A stretch of 64,000 bases of DNA. Source: Durusdinium trenchii (Eukaryota; Sar; Dinophyceae; Suessiales; Symbiodiniaceae). The notes below the pieces were generated by a model that saw nothing but the letters and a program-made list of their open reading frames with translations, searched no databases and had not been told where the DNA came from. The DNA lies in assembly GCA_963970005.1 (NCBI GenBank), contig CAXAMN010028850.1, positions 489,196 through 553,195 of the forward strand. Direction: 5' to 3'. The position numbers were made by a program, and so were the translations under genes. Below are positions 25,401-38,900 of the stretch, in pieces (position 1 is the first letter of the stretch; each line of letters begins with the position of its first letter).

Positions 25401-26497
25401 ACAGATATGTAACATGGAAGGCCTGACAAACAAGAAGAGGTACCGTATACACAAAAGAAATGTGCGCACGCTGCTTAGCAAGTAGATGCAAGTAGTCACT
25501 GAAGAGAAATACGACCGTCAGCATGTTTACACTGGGTTGAGTTATTTCGAACGGAAAGAAGGTAGTGTAAGCACTTTTGCGAACCTCTTGGTCCTCAGCG
25601 GCTTGTAATGCATCTCCCTTTCTCAAACAACATGCTGATTGTTCGGCAACTCTGAGCTTCGCACATCAGTGCAGCACGTGCACAGGAGGAGTCCAGTGGT
25701 GGTACAGAAGACTGCCAGTGTGGCACCTCAACGACACCAAAAACATCTCAGATCCTGTGAGGGCACTAAACGTGTCCTACTTACTATTCAGCCGATTTGG
25801 CTCAACAACCCGCTCGGCATTCGCTTGATATTTTGGTGTCACAATCTTCCCAACTACCGTCTCATTCATGCGCCCTACCCAACCTTCATCTGCGCGCGAA
25901 TGTGATTCGACGGGCATTTCTTGTTGTGAGGCTTTGACCTCCATCCCTGCTCCGTACATAGAAGGACATGATTGTTCATTCAGGGAACGAGCCTTCTACA
26001 ACGCTGTCGGGGTGTATCTTCTTTTCATGCCACTTTTCACTATGCTCGACACCTAAAACCGGTGAACGTGATTTGCTCGATAACTCGTAGTTGCGCGGGC
26101 ATCTCACTGCACATACTTGAGCAAGCATCACACAAGCATGTAGATATATGGTGTGTATAAATATATATATATATAGAGAGAGAGAGAGTGTGTTCCCCTG
26201 GTGACCCTCCTGCACATGCAAAATAGTTTTGGAACTTCGGTCGAAGTGTCTGGTCCGATAATTGTTCACTATTAATGATTCGAGAGGGTGCCCTCACATC
26301 GAGCTTCATCCGCGCGCGCCTGGTAGCAAGAAGATACCATGTGCCACCAGCGATGGTGCCACAAGGCCAAAGTATAGAGCACAAGGCACCAAAATGAAGC
26401 ACCAAACGCAAATATTTGGGCAAAAACAATCATCGGAGCCTCCTGGCCGAAATACTTTTGTGGTCCCAACATGTCCCAACTGCAATCGTGAAAGCAT
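22445..26497 (-). CDS. DHHC-type protein S-acyltransferase (palmitoyltransferase), multi-exon
   Basis: The diagnostic exon 24596-24694 follows acceptor CGCCTAG. It encodes [16 protein letters not shown]...[14 protein letters not shown], the zinc-binding DHHC cysteine-rich domain with the catalytic Cys. It splices in phase to 22533, where [19 protein letters not shown] continues the conserved motif and starts the third membrane helix. The join restores NNCVGQRN exactly. The right end of this second exon is near 22445 but unproven. Upstream, an exon near 25150-25190 reads [10 protein letters not shown], matching the DPG-type motif. A hydrophobic exon near 26320-26497 ([20 protein letters not shown]) fits the first helices. 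The enzyme would transfer fatty acyl groups to cysteines of membrane proteins. The C-terminal exons were not found. A 2.06-kb intron contains two minisatellites, an AT-rich hairpin and the assembly gap. Confidence 0.85.
22690..22985. repeat. 9-bp GC-rich minisatellite (TGCGCCGCC-like) in the palmitoyltransferase intron
   Basis: About 30 degenerate 9-bp units based on YTGCGCCGC. Because the period is a multiple of three, long artificial open frames (poly-Ala/Cys, poly-Arg) appear in most frames. They should not be called genes. Confidence 0.9.
23330..23500. repeat. Degenerate CGAAAAGTCGAAA repeats
   Basis: The words CCGAAAAGTCGAAAA and close variants recur about seven times in A-rich sequence inside the palmitoyltransferase intron. 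Confidence 0.7.
23780..24060. repeat. 9-bp minisatellite (GATGGAGCG) around an assembly gap
   Basis: Units GATGGAGCG/GATGGTGCG run on both sides of the gap. The true array length is unknown because the gap sits inside it. Confidence 0.9.
23943..23952. other. Assembly gap (10 N)
   Basis: Ten undetermined bases inside the 9-bp minisatellite, so the array is probably collapsed here. Confidence 0.99.
24441..24483. repeat. Perfect 18-bp inverted repeat (AT-rich hairpin)
   Basis: Left arm CCTTACTTAATTAAGTAG at 24441-24458 and its exact reverse complement at 24466-24483 surround a 7-base loop. It lies about 110 bases downstream of the DHHC exon's donor, inside the intron. Confidence 0.9.
25235..25386. 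repeat. 21-bp minisatellite, array A
   Basis: Seven or so units of a 21-mer built on AGCGATGGCCTCCAACC. The same 21-mer forms a second array at 37252-37512. The period gives an apparent heptad peptide (RLEAIA-) on the minus strand that I regard as non-genic. Confidence 0.9.
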
Positions 26498-28512
26498 CCG
26501 AGGGGCTCAAATACAGGCTGTTTCAATTTTGCAAAGCAGTTTCAATGCGGATGAATGTTCAACTCCATGGAGTGCAAACAAAAGCACAACATTAGAACAC
26601 TCAGCTGCGCAAAGGGTCTACATTAGGCCTGTCATCAGCAGCCCCCCAACAGCAGAAAATGTTTTTGGATGGCCACCTCAGCGGGAAACATGGTCTCATC
26701 GGTCTCTCATCAAACCCAAAAGAACTGAGAGTAGAAATTGAATGTTGGGGGTGTTGATTGTTGACAAAACTCACTTGTTTTAAAATGTGTAAGTAGCTAA
26801 GTTGAGCATGTTGTCACAATGCAGGAGGCCCCAAAGTTGCGGCCAAGCATCTGCTCATACAAACGGACCAACTTGCCTCCGGGTCTTTGTGGGGGATGTG
26901 TCTTCAGAACATTTTAGAATCAATCCTATTGGACATCATACAGTTGGACATTGATAGAATACTTGGAAAGTGGCCATCGTCTAGCTCAAGAATACTTCTC
27001 AAAAAATCAGGAATGGGGCTGTTGACCCGCCTCTCCCCCGATCTCTAACACGGACGCAAGCGTCACCTGAATCGGTCCGGCCTCGATCGATCTGCTCCTC
27101 AAGGTCCCCACTCTTGGAGCCAATGCACTCGGGGGTCGGAGCTTCGAGCTTGCGCACCCGTCCAGTGATCCTTGGACAAAAAGTCTCTGTGAAAAGTCAC
27201 CATGGCTCGTGTTTAGGAACCATACTGCACATCACCCGTCATTCTGGTGAGTGGTCATGCTAACTGCTAACATCTACTCAGGTATGTACTCCATTTACTT
27301 CTCATCTGCTTGATCCTGGTGGCCTTACATGACCTTGGACCTTGGAGCCTATTAAGGTCTTGCTCTAGGTCTATGCAAGTGTCCCAAATGCCGCAAGTAC
27401 TGATGGTACTGAAATCAGAGCCTATTGGTGACAGGGCTCAGGTTCTGAGTCTCCTCCTCATTTCCAGCAGCTGCAGCTCTAGCAGTCAGCTCAACTGCTG
27501 GCATGGCGATTCTGCACTTTGGCAGAAGAGGCGGTCAGGTCATTGCTAAGCCCAGGGTAAAAGCCTGTCCATCTGTCCTATTGTGGCTGACAAGGTGCCA
27601 CCGTGGTCTCTGCAAAGTTCCTTTGTTGCAAGATCTTGCGAGCAGCAAAGGTGGCAGAAGATGTTTGTTGAGAGGGAGTCTATGCCTTGAAGCTGGGAAG
27701 AAACAAAGAAAAGAGGGTGTGCGTGCTTGTGCATTTTTAATGCAACACACCAAACTAACAGCAATTCAATTCTTTGGTGCTGCAAGCTTCGTCACTGATG
27801 CCGACTTTGAATATAGAGGCATATTATATGGAGGCTAAGGTTGCGACATCCCGCAGTAAGCTTGCTAGTGCACCTGGCAACCCAGCCTGGGAGACTGCAC
27901 GTGGTGTGTGCCTTTCCTTCCAAGCTCCACAATTGTCACCATGCGTGCGTAGTGCGGTTACATGATTGTATGGCACTAGTACTGGCCTTCTTGTGATCAA
28001 GACAATTGACAAACAGGACCTTACAAATGTAATATTCCTCTTTCAAGGTTTCCACAGAAAGAATCACCGTGGCACCTTGCCAGTCCAGCTTTGTGGGAAC
28101 CTGCATGGTAGGCAAAGCCACTGCAAGATCAAAATCAATATGTCTGCAGAAGTGAGGCAACTCTTCACGCAAGTCAGGTGCATGTCATCAGGAACTTTAA
28201 GCAATTTAAGCAGCACCACCACCATTGATTTATATATATAGTGGTCTTAATGCTTAGTTATTTTGATGTTTTTGTTAATTCAATTCGCATTATTGTTTTT
28301 GAGTGAATGATGAGTTGTAAAAAGACTGATATACTTATATATATATACTGTAAGATATTTGTCATATAGAATATGTTAGAAATAGTTAGAATACATAAAA
28401 TGGCACCACCCTGCAACCTGTCCCCTGCCGAAACCTGGCACTGCAGAAAAGGCCATCACAGCGTTGCAGCAAAGGTTCCAAACCTGGAAGAACCGGGCAA
28501 CTTGGGGCACTG

Positions 28513-28750
28513 TAACAAGAAGCTACTAGGAACAAGTGCATCGCTTCTAGTAACAAGTGCCTTACTAGTAGTAACAAGAAGCTACTAGGGGCTCCTGGCA
28601 TCGCCATTAGGAGCAAGGACGCTACTAGGGGTCTTGCAAGAACGAAATGTCGAGTGTTCCGTTCGTAGCGTCCTTGTTCCTAGTAGTAAGGCCAGGAGCC
28701 CCTAGTAGCTTCTTGCTCCTAGTAGCGATGCCAGGAGCCCCTAGTAGCAT
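28513..28750. repeat. Dispersed CTAGTAGC-type repeat, locus 4, arranged as a large inverted pair
   Basis: The block 28513-28632 (GCTACTAGGGGCTCCTGGC...) and the block 28664-28750 (GCCAGGAGCCCCTAGTAGC) are reverse complements over long stretches, with about 30 bases between them. A transcript would fold into a long hairpin. Confidence 0.8.
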
Positions 28751-28959
28751 ACTAATGTCTTGCAGTCGTGTGCCTTTTGTTTGAAAAGACAGTCGCGAAA
28801 AGACACGTGTGCCTTTTCCCAAGAAGTTGGAGATCCGCTTGGCAAAAAGAGACGTGGGCCTTCACGAGGGCGTTCCGCGTCCAAAGTCACCCAGACCTTC
28901 TCAGTGCCTCAAGGAGTTCGAGGGACTGAAGTTCAATGTCAGAAACACCTCATCGGTGG

Positions 28960-29015
28960 GTAGCTTCTTGCTACTTGTAGTAATGCACGTGTTACTATGC
29001 ACTTGTTACTATATA
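28960..29015. repeat. Dispersed CTAGTAGC-type repeat, locus 5
   Basis: TAGCTTCTTGCTACTTGTAG and TGCACTTGTTACTA are shortened versions of the same words. Confidence 0.6.
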
Positions 29016-32000
29016 GTATATATGATTTAAATGTATAATTATGCTAGCTGCTAGCTGCCCCTGATCCTGCTTTGTTCTAAGTTGTGGTGTTGATATGTTT
29101 GACCTGAAGCCTTGGCTACATAGCTATGAAGGACTTGAAGGAAAATCTCTGAAAGCATGAGGACCCCAAAACCTCAAGGAGGCTTGAAACTGCTCTGGTG
29201 GCAGTGTGTCCAGTGTGTCCATTCCTCCACTGATCCTGTCCCTCCGATAACCTGATAGCCTCAGATGTGAAAACCTGGTTGAGAACTTTGGTTCCGGACT
29301 GGGGAGGCCCTCTATGAGAGCCAGTGCCGCCTCGCAGCGGCACAACAAAATGAGGCAGCTAGGTGATAATTAGGGCCTAGAGCTCCTAGCGGGTTGTAGT
29401 TTCATCTTTGAAGCCTAAACAACTTCAGTTTCGCGCTTGTTCCAGTGGGCTTTAACTAACAGTAGATTGCCAATGCCCAAAGCCACCTCCGGATGCCGAC
29501 CATCCAAGTGAAGGAGTCGAAGACCCCTGCGGTGCAAACACGCTTCGTAAGTTTGATTGCGCTACCACATCTGGCTACTGCCCGCCCTGTCTTGGTCGCT
29601 ACTGCCAATCTTTTTCCACTTTGGATGCGGTCCTGGTGCCTCTTTTTGGAGGAAGGCCAGAAAATGTCCTCGCACTGCTTGTGTTTGCACTGTACGCGGC
29701 AGAACTCTTCAAGACAGCCTCCAGTCACACGAGTGAGTAGAACTAGTTTTTGAGCTGATGGGTTCATGCATTGGCTACCAACATCTGTTCAAAGTCGGCT
29801 GAAACAGTGTTTCACACCCCTAAACACCTACAAACGAAGTTGCAACTTCAACAGTCACCGTACAGTACCGTACCAAAGCTTTGCTCCAGCTTGCTTTGTG
29901 AGTAACCAAATACCTCAAAACCAGCTGGTTCTCTCACTGCATGTCAAATATCTGCTCAGGTGGGCACATGGTGGCCGCAAGGCACAGTGCACAGAACAGC
30001 AATACAAATGGAATTGGCCTTTCCAAGTCTTCACACTTGGGGAGAACAATCAAGCCACGCGCGCGCTAAGGCGTGCAAGTAGATGATGGATCGTGCATGG
30101 GCATAGGTGCCCGAGCAAGTCTTGTGCGGGTGTAGGCACTTGTGCTTGGGCCTGTGTGGATATGCATGGGCATCGCATTTGTTTGACAAACGTTTTCTGC
30201 ATCTGCTCGTATGCTGGCACCCCCCTCTACGCTTCAAAAGACAACTGCAAATTGAAAGGCCCTTTGGGCCACTTCAAAGCTGTCTTGGTTCAACGTGAAA
30301 CAGGCAACCCTCTTCCCGAGTTGGGTGAGGCAAGGTGAGAACCAATGAAAATCTATATCTATATTGGTGAATTAGTGGCCGCTACGGGCACTTCGAGCAC
30401 TGGGCTCAGAATTGCGTCAAATGAGCAGCCTCTCCGTCCTTGGCGGAAGGAGACCGCCAGGCAATGGCAGACATGGGGAAAAAAGTATGACACCCTTAAC
30501 TGAGTGACTGGACAGTTCCGAACTATGTCTGGTTTCCGTGTTGGCAAGCTTGAAGGCGTGTGGTGGTCAATTGCTGGCCTACAAAAAAGACTCACTCGTG
30601 GGCTTGGCCAAGCAACGTCGACTTTTGATGGCTCAAACTCTCCAGGCTCCTTGGTTCAGCCAGCCATTGGCAATTCTGTTCACAATGGCCATTGGCCTTC
30701 TTCAGGGGGCAAAGCCAAATGAAATTCCTGAAGGAGACGTACGTGGCATGCTTTGGTCACAGTGCGAGGACAACATTCGAGAGCTACATATGCTTGGGAG
30801 TGAGTGATCAATTTAGAATCCGAATCGTCCAGACTACCACTCCGAGAAAAAAGGACCTAAGGCAGCCACAATATGAAGCTTCTGCTGCACAGTCCCCAGC
30901 TCTTTCCTGCAGCAGGCGTGCCGAAACGTGACAAAGCCTGGGCTTGGGTGAGTCCCACAGTTCCAAAACAATGCCACGGAAACGGAGTGCAGATCGGCGT
31001 GGTCAGACTGTGCGGCTCCAGTTGTTCACTGGCCGGGTTGTTTTTGATGATTTGCCTCATCCATGTGTGGCTCTGTTTGCTCTACCGTCCATGTCGTTCT
31101 TTCAACAACGGGTGTGTATTCGTTGTTCTCTGCACCGTCTTGGTAATTTGCCCGAAGTGTTCACAAAAACCTTGGTGCGTTGCACAAGTGTGGAATATGT
31201 CCCTCCACTGCTCTAAAAACCTCACCCCCTGGATCTGTGACGACCATGGACCCCACACCTGATGTGGTCCAGGGCCTGGAACAAGCGCATGACTTCGATG
31301 CACCTGGTGACGACAAACACCGACGTTGTTTTCGGTCTGCAACTGCCCACGGTCCGCCGAAGTCGGCATCGAACGAGATCAAACAATCCTACAGATGGTG
31401 AGCGGTGAAATTGAAGTGTCTTCCTCTGAGTGGAATCGTGGTTAGATCAATTCCTGAGAGTGAATTTGGACCTTCACCTCAAAAATGTGTTTTTAACAGC
31501 TTCTGCGCATCAGGTGTGGCCACTATGCTCTTGAAGGGGGGAAGATCACGCTTGACCACCTTGGGAGTTCTTTTGGGGAATAAGGCCATGTTTTCTCGGT
31601 AAGCAGTCGAGGTTCATCGCCCACGGCTAGTCAAAACCTTGGAGTCAAGTGGAGCAGTGATGAGCCACGAAGGTGTGGTCTTCTTGTTTAGCTGAGAGAC
31701 CTGGTTATGCTGCAAGTACGAAAAAATCGAGGCGAAGCCTGTCCCAAGTCCCAACTTTCACCTGGTCACTGAGCATGGTCCAACACGGCGAACACTACGA
31801 TACCCCATTCAAAAATAGACTATATAATATGCACATAAAATTGCGTGTATATATATATATACTGTAGATGCATATAGTTACAGTATATTGCATTATTGTG
31901 CATGCTGTGCAAGAAGAACGTGAACGTCGGGATACTCCTTCACAGTGATGCCGGACATCTGTGGTCAGGAATTGACTGTCTGCCAGCATACGTTCCTTCA

Positions 32001-32696
32001 AAAAGCCCGTCTGGCACCTGGCACCACCTTTTAATCTCAAAGTGCCCAGCAAGAATTCTGGAAGCCCAATGGTCCTTAGATCCAGCGATTTGAGCTATTT
32101 CCACGTGGGCATGCAGTCGTTTTATACATGGGTCGATATTTGCGTGCTTGACTCTTTAAAGCCAAGACATCGACCCCGGCTGGCTCAAAAAGGTGATTGA
32201 GCAACAAAAGCTTTGAATAGCTTTGACACATGATATGTTGCAAATGTACTGTGCTTGGCGATAGCCCCATTCTATCTGTGCCGAAGCTTGCATGCGAGCA
32301 GCCCATCATGAGACGAGTCCAACAAATCAAACATCAGCCCGACCTCATCGCAACGCATGAAACAGGGAGCGCGAACAATGACAATTTACGCGTATACGAT
32401 GTAGCTCGAAGTCCATGTGCTACTTGAAGTTCCCCACTAAAACACCTGACACGGAAGGAAACAAAGCATTGACCCAGAAGACAAAGCAACGCCTTACGTG
32501 ACCAATCCAGTTTATCCTGGCACAGCAACTCTCCAACATGTTTAAACTCATTGCAATCTTGCCACATCTGACATATCAAGGCCCTGCCCTCCAAAGTACG
32601 CCATCACACGCTCATTTTTCATATACCTGGGTGCAGTGAGAAGCGGGGTGTCAGCTATTCAGCCAACAAAGCTGAGTGATGCTCAGTGTCTTGAAT

Positions 32697-32931
32697 TTAT
32701 GTGCCACTGAGCGACTGTGACAACTCAATGCGAGTCACATAGCCGTTTCCATCCACGTCAACCTCGTCAAAGAGATCCCTCATATCTTTCAAAAAGGCAT
32801 CGATCTTTGCAAGTTCCGCCTCACACTCGGACAGCTTCAGCCAGTGATACTAGAAGCTCACCAACCGCCTTCACAGCCTTGTCGATATTTGTTGCCACAT
32901 TGAGACTTTGGATAATGTATGTATGTATGTA

Positions 32932-32966
<35 letters not shown>

Positions 32967-35900
32967 GTATGTATGTCTGTCTATGTATGTATGTATGTAT
33001 GTATGTATGTGTCTGTATTTATGTATGTATGTGTCTGTATTTATGTATGTATGTATGTATGTATGTATGTATGTATGTATGTATGTATATGTATGTATGT
33101 ATGTATGTACAGTATGTACGTGTGTATGTATGCATGCACGACTACAAAGAGAGAAAGCGGTGTGCTGTGAGATCAAGCTTCTGTACAATACACAAGTTCG
33201 CTCAGAAGCACACCAAATCGCATTGTAAGAATGTACGCTCTTCTATTGATCCTCCATGTTTGCAATGAGACCAAACCCCAAAAATTGATTGACGTATTGG
33301 GAAAATGGCTTGATGTGCCAACCCGCCGAATCCAATTGAAACGGGTGCGCTGTCGGATCAAAAGAATCACAGGTTTTGGGGGATTCTGCTTTGGTTTTCT
33401 GCTTGTCGTACTTTAAATTTCTTCAGGTGGCCCAGCTGTGCGGGCGTGCGCCTGAATCAGCAGGTCCCGATCTTTGATTTGCAGCGCCATTTCGACAAAG
33501 AGCGCGGAAAGGACATTCATAATGCAAAGAACAATCAGTAGTACCTGGTTGGCACTCTGCAGGAGCTGAAAAAGAACTGCCCATGTGAAATCGCGTTAGA
33601 GCGACTAAAGCAGCCAAAGCGGCATAGAAGAGGAAAGCTGCAAAGTAGAAGTACGACATGTTCATCAGCGGCTTCGCGATCTGATACCTAATCTGCAGGA
33701 TGTGGAACATGCAACCTCAACACTAAGTGACTGCTGCACGAAGGGTCAACAATGTGGAGTGATCTCTCTCAAACCCATTCAGTGTTGGCCTCAGCATGCC
33801 CACATGCCAACGGGACCATCCCATACCCCATGCAGTCAAGTCGCCAATCGCAACCACCTCACGGAAGGCAACACACAAAAGACATACAAGACATCACATG
33901 ACTAAGGAGAATCATCATGCAAAAGTGCCGTCTTTGGGTCTTGTGTGATCTTGTGCCATCTGCACTGACATGATGATTCATCTCGTATCCATGTTCAGTG
34001 AGAGTGCTACCCCCTGAGGGCCCAAGCCTGTCACTGACATCATCAAGGACAGCATGGTTCGCAGCCTCAGGTTTCCACGATGCCAACTTCAAGTCAATCA
34101 ACTGCGTCCTTGTTACTACTAGTAAGGCACTTGTTCCTAGTAGCTTAAGTCAAGTGTGAAAAGAGGTTTCTAATTTAATTCTTGTTCCTAGTAGCTTCTT
34201 GTTACTACTAGTAAGGCACTTGTTACTAGAAGCGATGCACTTGTTCCTAGTAGCTTATTGTTGGCTTCAGTTTGTTTTTGTTTATTCTGGCTTTCTGACG
34301 GGGTGCCACTGGCCCAGTTGAAGCAGCACGCCGCTTTGCAAGCACTACATTTGCAGCCAAAATGGGTTCAAAATGCTGTTCTACAAAGGAATTTGTCTAT
34401 CCTATGGCAATGGGCGTCACCACTATGCTCTCACTCTGAACAATCAGGAGCATGGGAGAGTAGCGTCCTTGCTCCTAGCAGCGATGCCCTTTGCTCCTAG
34501 TAGCGTCCTTGTTCCTAGTAGTAAGGCCAGGAGCGTCCATGCAAATCCGAGTTTCAGCGATTGGAAGTGCACGTTCAGCTGTTGCCTCAAGCCATCAGCC
34601 GTTAAGAGATCTGTTTGGTACGCGCCGGCAAGCTCGGCAACTCCTGGCAGCTGAGTACGCCCATAGCAATCTGAGTCCGCAATGGTCTGTCAAGTTGCGC
34701 AGCCTGCAACTCCATAGCTTCTCAGGCCTTTTCCAAGTGAGGGTAGGAGCTGCATCGCATGAACGCCAGCAGACAAGCGAAGCGTTTCAACCACTGCTCC
34801 TGCAGAGATGACGACAATCGTGGGATCAGCAGGAGAGGGCTCTCGCAGCCACCTGGGCGAGGCCCGGAGCGAGAGGAGTTACATACAAAGGGCAGGCACA
34901 ACCCCAAAGAGTCCGCCTAATCCGCCTCATGGATCATTAATCTCCATAGTTGTTCAAGGGCAATGTGAGAAGTTGGAGGCAATGCAACCAGCGACAAAGG
35001 AAATGAGGTCAAGAAACGGGTCTTAAAGCTTCACCCAAGTAACGTGGCAGCTCCTTGAGCACACAGTATGGCAAACCTCGGCTGGCCGCATGGTCTGCTT
35101 AAGGGAAGAGGGTTGTTTTATGATTGACCTCCTTCACACTCAAAGCCAAGCCCCAAAAGCATGATGTGGTCAGACAATCTCACGTAATTGAGGAGCTTGC
35201 GGATCCTTCTTACCGACTTCCTGTTTGACAGATTGCTTGTCCCTTGGGCCCAGATGCACATAGGTCACAGTGATCAGCAGCGTCACTGCCCAAATCAATG
35301 ACATCAAGGAGTTGAAAATGCACACCTGAGAGCCGAAAGAGAAGCTCTTCGGGGCCTCCAGCTCCCTTCTTTCCGCGGCCTACTTTTGTTCAATTGCTTC
35401 ATGAAGAAGACCTCGTCTGATGAGAAAGAAGTGCTACAAACCTAGTCCCCCCATCAGCGTAGTCAACACAGTGAATAATGTGTGTTTCTCTATGCCAAGG
35501 CATTTACACACATCCTCCATCGCACAAGGGTGCCTATATACATTGTTACACGAGTGAGGCTGTTGAGAAACTCCAATCCTTCTGCTCCTGCACCAGGAGG
35601 TACGTTTGCATCCAAGCTCCAACTATATAAGGACTTGCGTGGTTCATCATTGGTGACATGTCAGTTTTAGCTGTGTGATGCCAATCCAGCAAAGTCCCCA
35701 ATCTGGCGTTGAAAAAACATATCTGCACATATCTGCACTGTGTTGGACAGAAGCAGCTGTTGCAGGCTCCGGTGTCTTCAACATGATTGCCAGTCTTCCA
35801 TCTCACACGATATGCAAGTGTGCAACATGCCTACGCCGAGGAATCTGCACAAACAAATTATACCTCCATCCGGTGCCTACACATGCTACACCAGATACCT

Positions 35901-38900
35901 ACAGTAAACGAACCTATACACAAGTACGACTCAAGAATTGCAACACACATGTCAGTTCCGCTTTCATAAACCCTACATTTGATTTACAACAAGCGCTGCC
36001 AAAATGAAAGTCTAGGCAACGTCGCCTGCCTCCAATGCCCTCACGCAAGGGAGGTGAGACATCAAGATTATGATATCAAACAGACTGTCCTTTCTGATTC
36101 TGGCGATGCAAGCGTGGCGGTATTTGTAGCTGGCGAGTCTAAGTCTAATGGCTTTTTATGTGCGTCACTTTGGGCATGTGAATGTATATATCATGGGAGT
36201 ACATGACTTTGAAGTGCTTTGGGGCAAGTGCTGATGCCGCTTCGAGCCTGAAACGGATTGCTTTCTTTGCATGCTTTCCCAAACTTAAGAATGGTCATCC
36301 GCACTTCACAAAAACCAAGTGGCAGAAAATATTATCCAATGTTTGATTTTGCGCATGGATTTTTAGCATGCATAACTGCGGGGAGGGCCCAACAAGCAAA
36401 AGGGATGCATCGTGTTAGTACTGTAATAACCGGTGCATAAGCCAAAGCCGGGTGGTACCTATAGCGTTCTCGGCATTGATAATTGTTGCATGGTTTGTTT
36501 GTCCAAGTGACCGAGAGAGACGACCAGGGACCTGGGGACCAAGGACGGAAAGGACTAGGAGGCTATACAAAGGACTTCACCTTAGAAGATTCTCTATGAA
36601 TAGGAGGAAGTCTTGTAATGCGAAACTATGCTACATATAGCATTGTAGAAGAAAATTCCTTCTGACACGAATCATGTCCTAGTCTTAGTACGTATGTCTT
36701 AGTCCTATCAGTCCTGCTTGACACCACCGCAGCAAAGTCAGGTGCAGCTCAGGTGCCACCATCATTCGGAGCTCCCTGAAGAAATGGAAGAGGCGAATCA
36801 CGCGCCTGTGGCTCCATTGGTGCGCTACTGAATCATACACGATCATACTTTGGATGACCACCCAGGAATCCCAGGAACAAACAGGAGATTGAGAATTTCC
36901 CTTTCCTCTGGCAGCGGTGTTCTGGTGGCTTCAATGAGCATTGGTGGGTGGCCATCAGCTTAGCCATGGCCGCCAGGCTGAAACCCTGGATGCAAGAAAA
37001 TCGCTCACTATGCCCTTGCAAGCAAGGTGCAATGTTCGAACCTTGGAAGAGTGGGTTCATTTCCAATGAATGAACCAGGCTGATGGACAACCCCGAGCAA
37101 CTCACAACTGGGCAATCAAAAGCCGGGCGCAACCTCAGGATCAGGCCAAACGAAGAATCCGAATCGCTCCTCGGAAGCAGCAAGAACTGGGCTCCGGCGA
37201 AGGAGTGGAAAGCAACACATGCTGCCACCAAAGTGCCTAATAAGTACACGAACCTAATAGCGATGGCCTCCAACCTAATACCAATGACCTCCACCCTAGT
37301 AGCGATGGCCTCCAACCAAATAGCGATGGCCTCCACCCTAGTAGCGATGGCCTCCAATCTAATAGCGATGGCCTCCAACCCAATAGCGATGGCCTCCAAC
37401 CAAATAGCGATGGCCTCCAACCCAACAGCGATGGCCTCCACCCTAGTAGCGATGGCCTCCAACTTAATAGCGATGGCCTCCACCCTCTTAGTAGCGATCA
37501 CCTCCAACCTGAATAAGGCGGGTCATACCTGAATAAGTTAATCGCTGATTGGTTTCGCCCGCTGCAGCATCCATTTTCTTGCCTTCAACCACAGGTTGCC
37601 ACAAAACGGCGTGTCCATGATTTGGTATTGGTAGGCGTGTTACCTGAACCTATGGAAGACCAATCCCCCAATGAACAAGCTGTTTGCGGGGATTGGCGGC
37701 GCATGGTCGCACCATGTAGGACTGTACTGCGGGCACTTGACGGAAGTTGAACGACTCATTTGGCAAGTTTCGCATGCCGCCCACGGAGAAGCTTTCTAGA
37801 AGGATCTCGGCAGCCTGCCGTTGGTTGGACGACAACCACATCAAAAAACAGGAGAAGGTCAGCGGGACAACTTGCAGGTTTCTTCTCAGAAAATTACATC
37901 GCAATTCCCTAACCTCCAACCTTCCGTGCATGGACACATGTTTATCATGCTGCGTTGGTACAACTAGGATAACTAGGTTGGTGTTGTTAATGCAGCACAT
38001 ACACATGAGACACAATTACTGTCACTCGACACTGTTCCTCTCTCTTTCATCTTACAGTAGGACATTGGCATCGTTTTGTCAGTTTGCTGGTTTGTTCGCA
38101 TGCCAGGCCCGTAGGCCATAATGTGATTGAAATTCTTCATGACGGGCCAGTGGGCTTGAGTCAGCTCAGATTCTGGCCGGGTACGGCGAGGAGGTTTGGG
38201 GGACAATGTCATGCAGATTCATGCAGTGACAAAGCTTTGTTCATTTTAATTTCCCCAAACAGTGTGGACACACTAGGGGTTCTTACATGTTCTTACGGTC
38301 GTCGACAAGCACCGGTGTTAGATTCGAGGTGTCGCACCGGGGCGTCCGGCTAATTCGTTGCTATTTAATCCCTACCCATTCTGGGTGGGGGACCTGAAAA
38401 ATTGCAACTTACATGTTCCCCTAACATAGACCTAACAAAATGTAAGTTACATTTGTTAGGCAAACCACCAAAAAATGCACTGTAACTATTTTAAGTTACA
38501 TTTTTCAATACAAAAATGCAACTAAATCGGGGAAAATATACGACCTAACAAAATGTAAGTTCCATTTGTTAGGCAAACCACCAAAAAATGTAACTATTTT
38601 AAGTTACATTTGTAACTAAATCGGGGGAAATGCAAGTTACAATTTTCAGGCCTTTTCAAGGGAAAATGTAACTTGCATCAAGTCACATGTCTCATGGTTG
38701 AGCAACTATGGCGTGTCCATGCTGTTTGTGTGAGGCTGTTTGTCCATTATATCCTGGGTCATAGTGGAACACACATGGACCTGACTCCCAGAACAAAATG
38801 TAACTTAGGTGTGTCCAGGCCTGGGATATGTGCAATTTCACCTGGTATGTGATGTGTGAAGTTGGGCTTGGTTACATTTAAGTGCACCTTTCTTTGCTAG

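Larger units (their letters stand above)
26510..32690. other. Long spacer without a recognised gene
   Basis: Lies between the palmitoyltransferase start and the cation-channel 3' end. It contains dispersed CTAGTAGC repeats, AT tracts near 28228-28242 and 28336-28348, and open minus-strand stretches at about 27940-28170 and 29120-29345 that I cannot identify. Confidence 0.4.

Noticed and set aside
32717..33268. A 183-codon frame with a long Cys-Met-Tyr-Val run
   Set aside because: The middle is the GTAT/GTCT microsatellite, and the start overlaps the EF-hand exon on the opposite strand.
37083..37532. Open frames with heptad repeats (RLEAIA- or MASNLIA-)
   Set aside because: They arise from the 21-bp minisatellite, which is open in both directions and has the same unit as a distant array.
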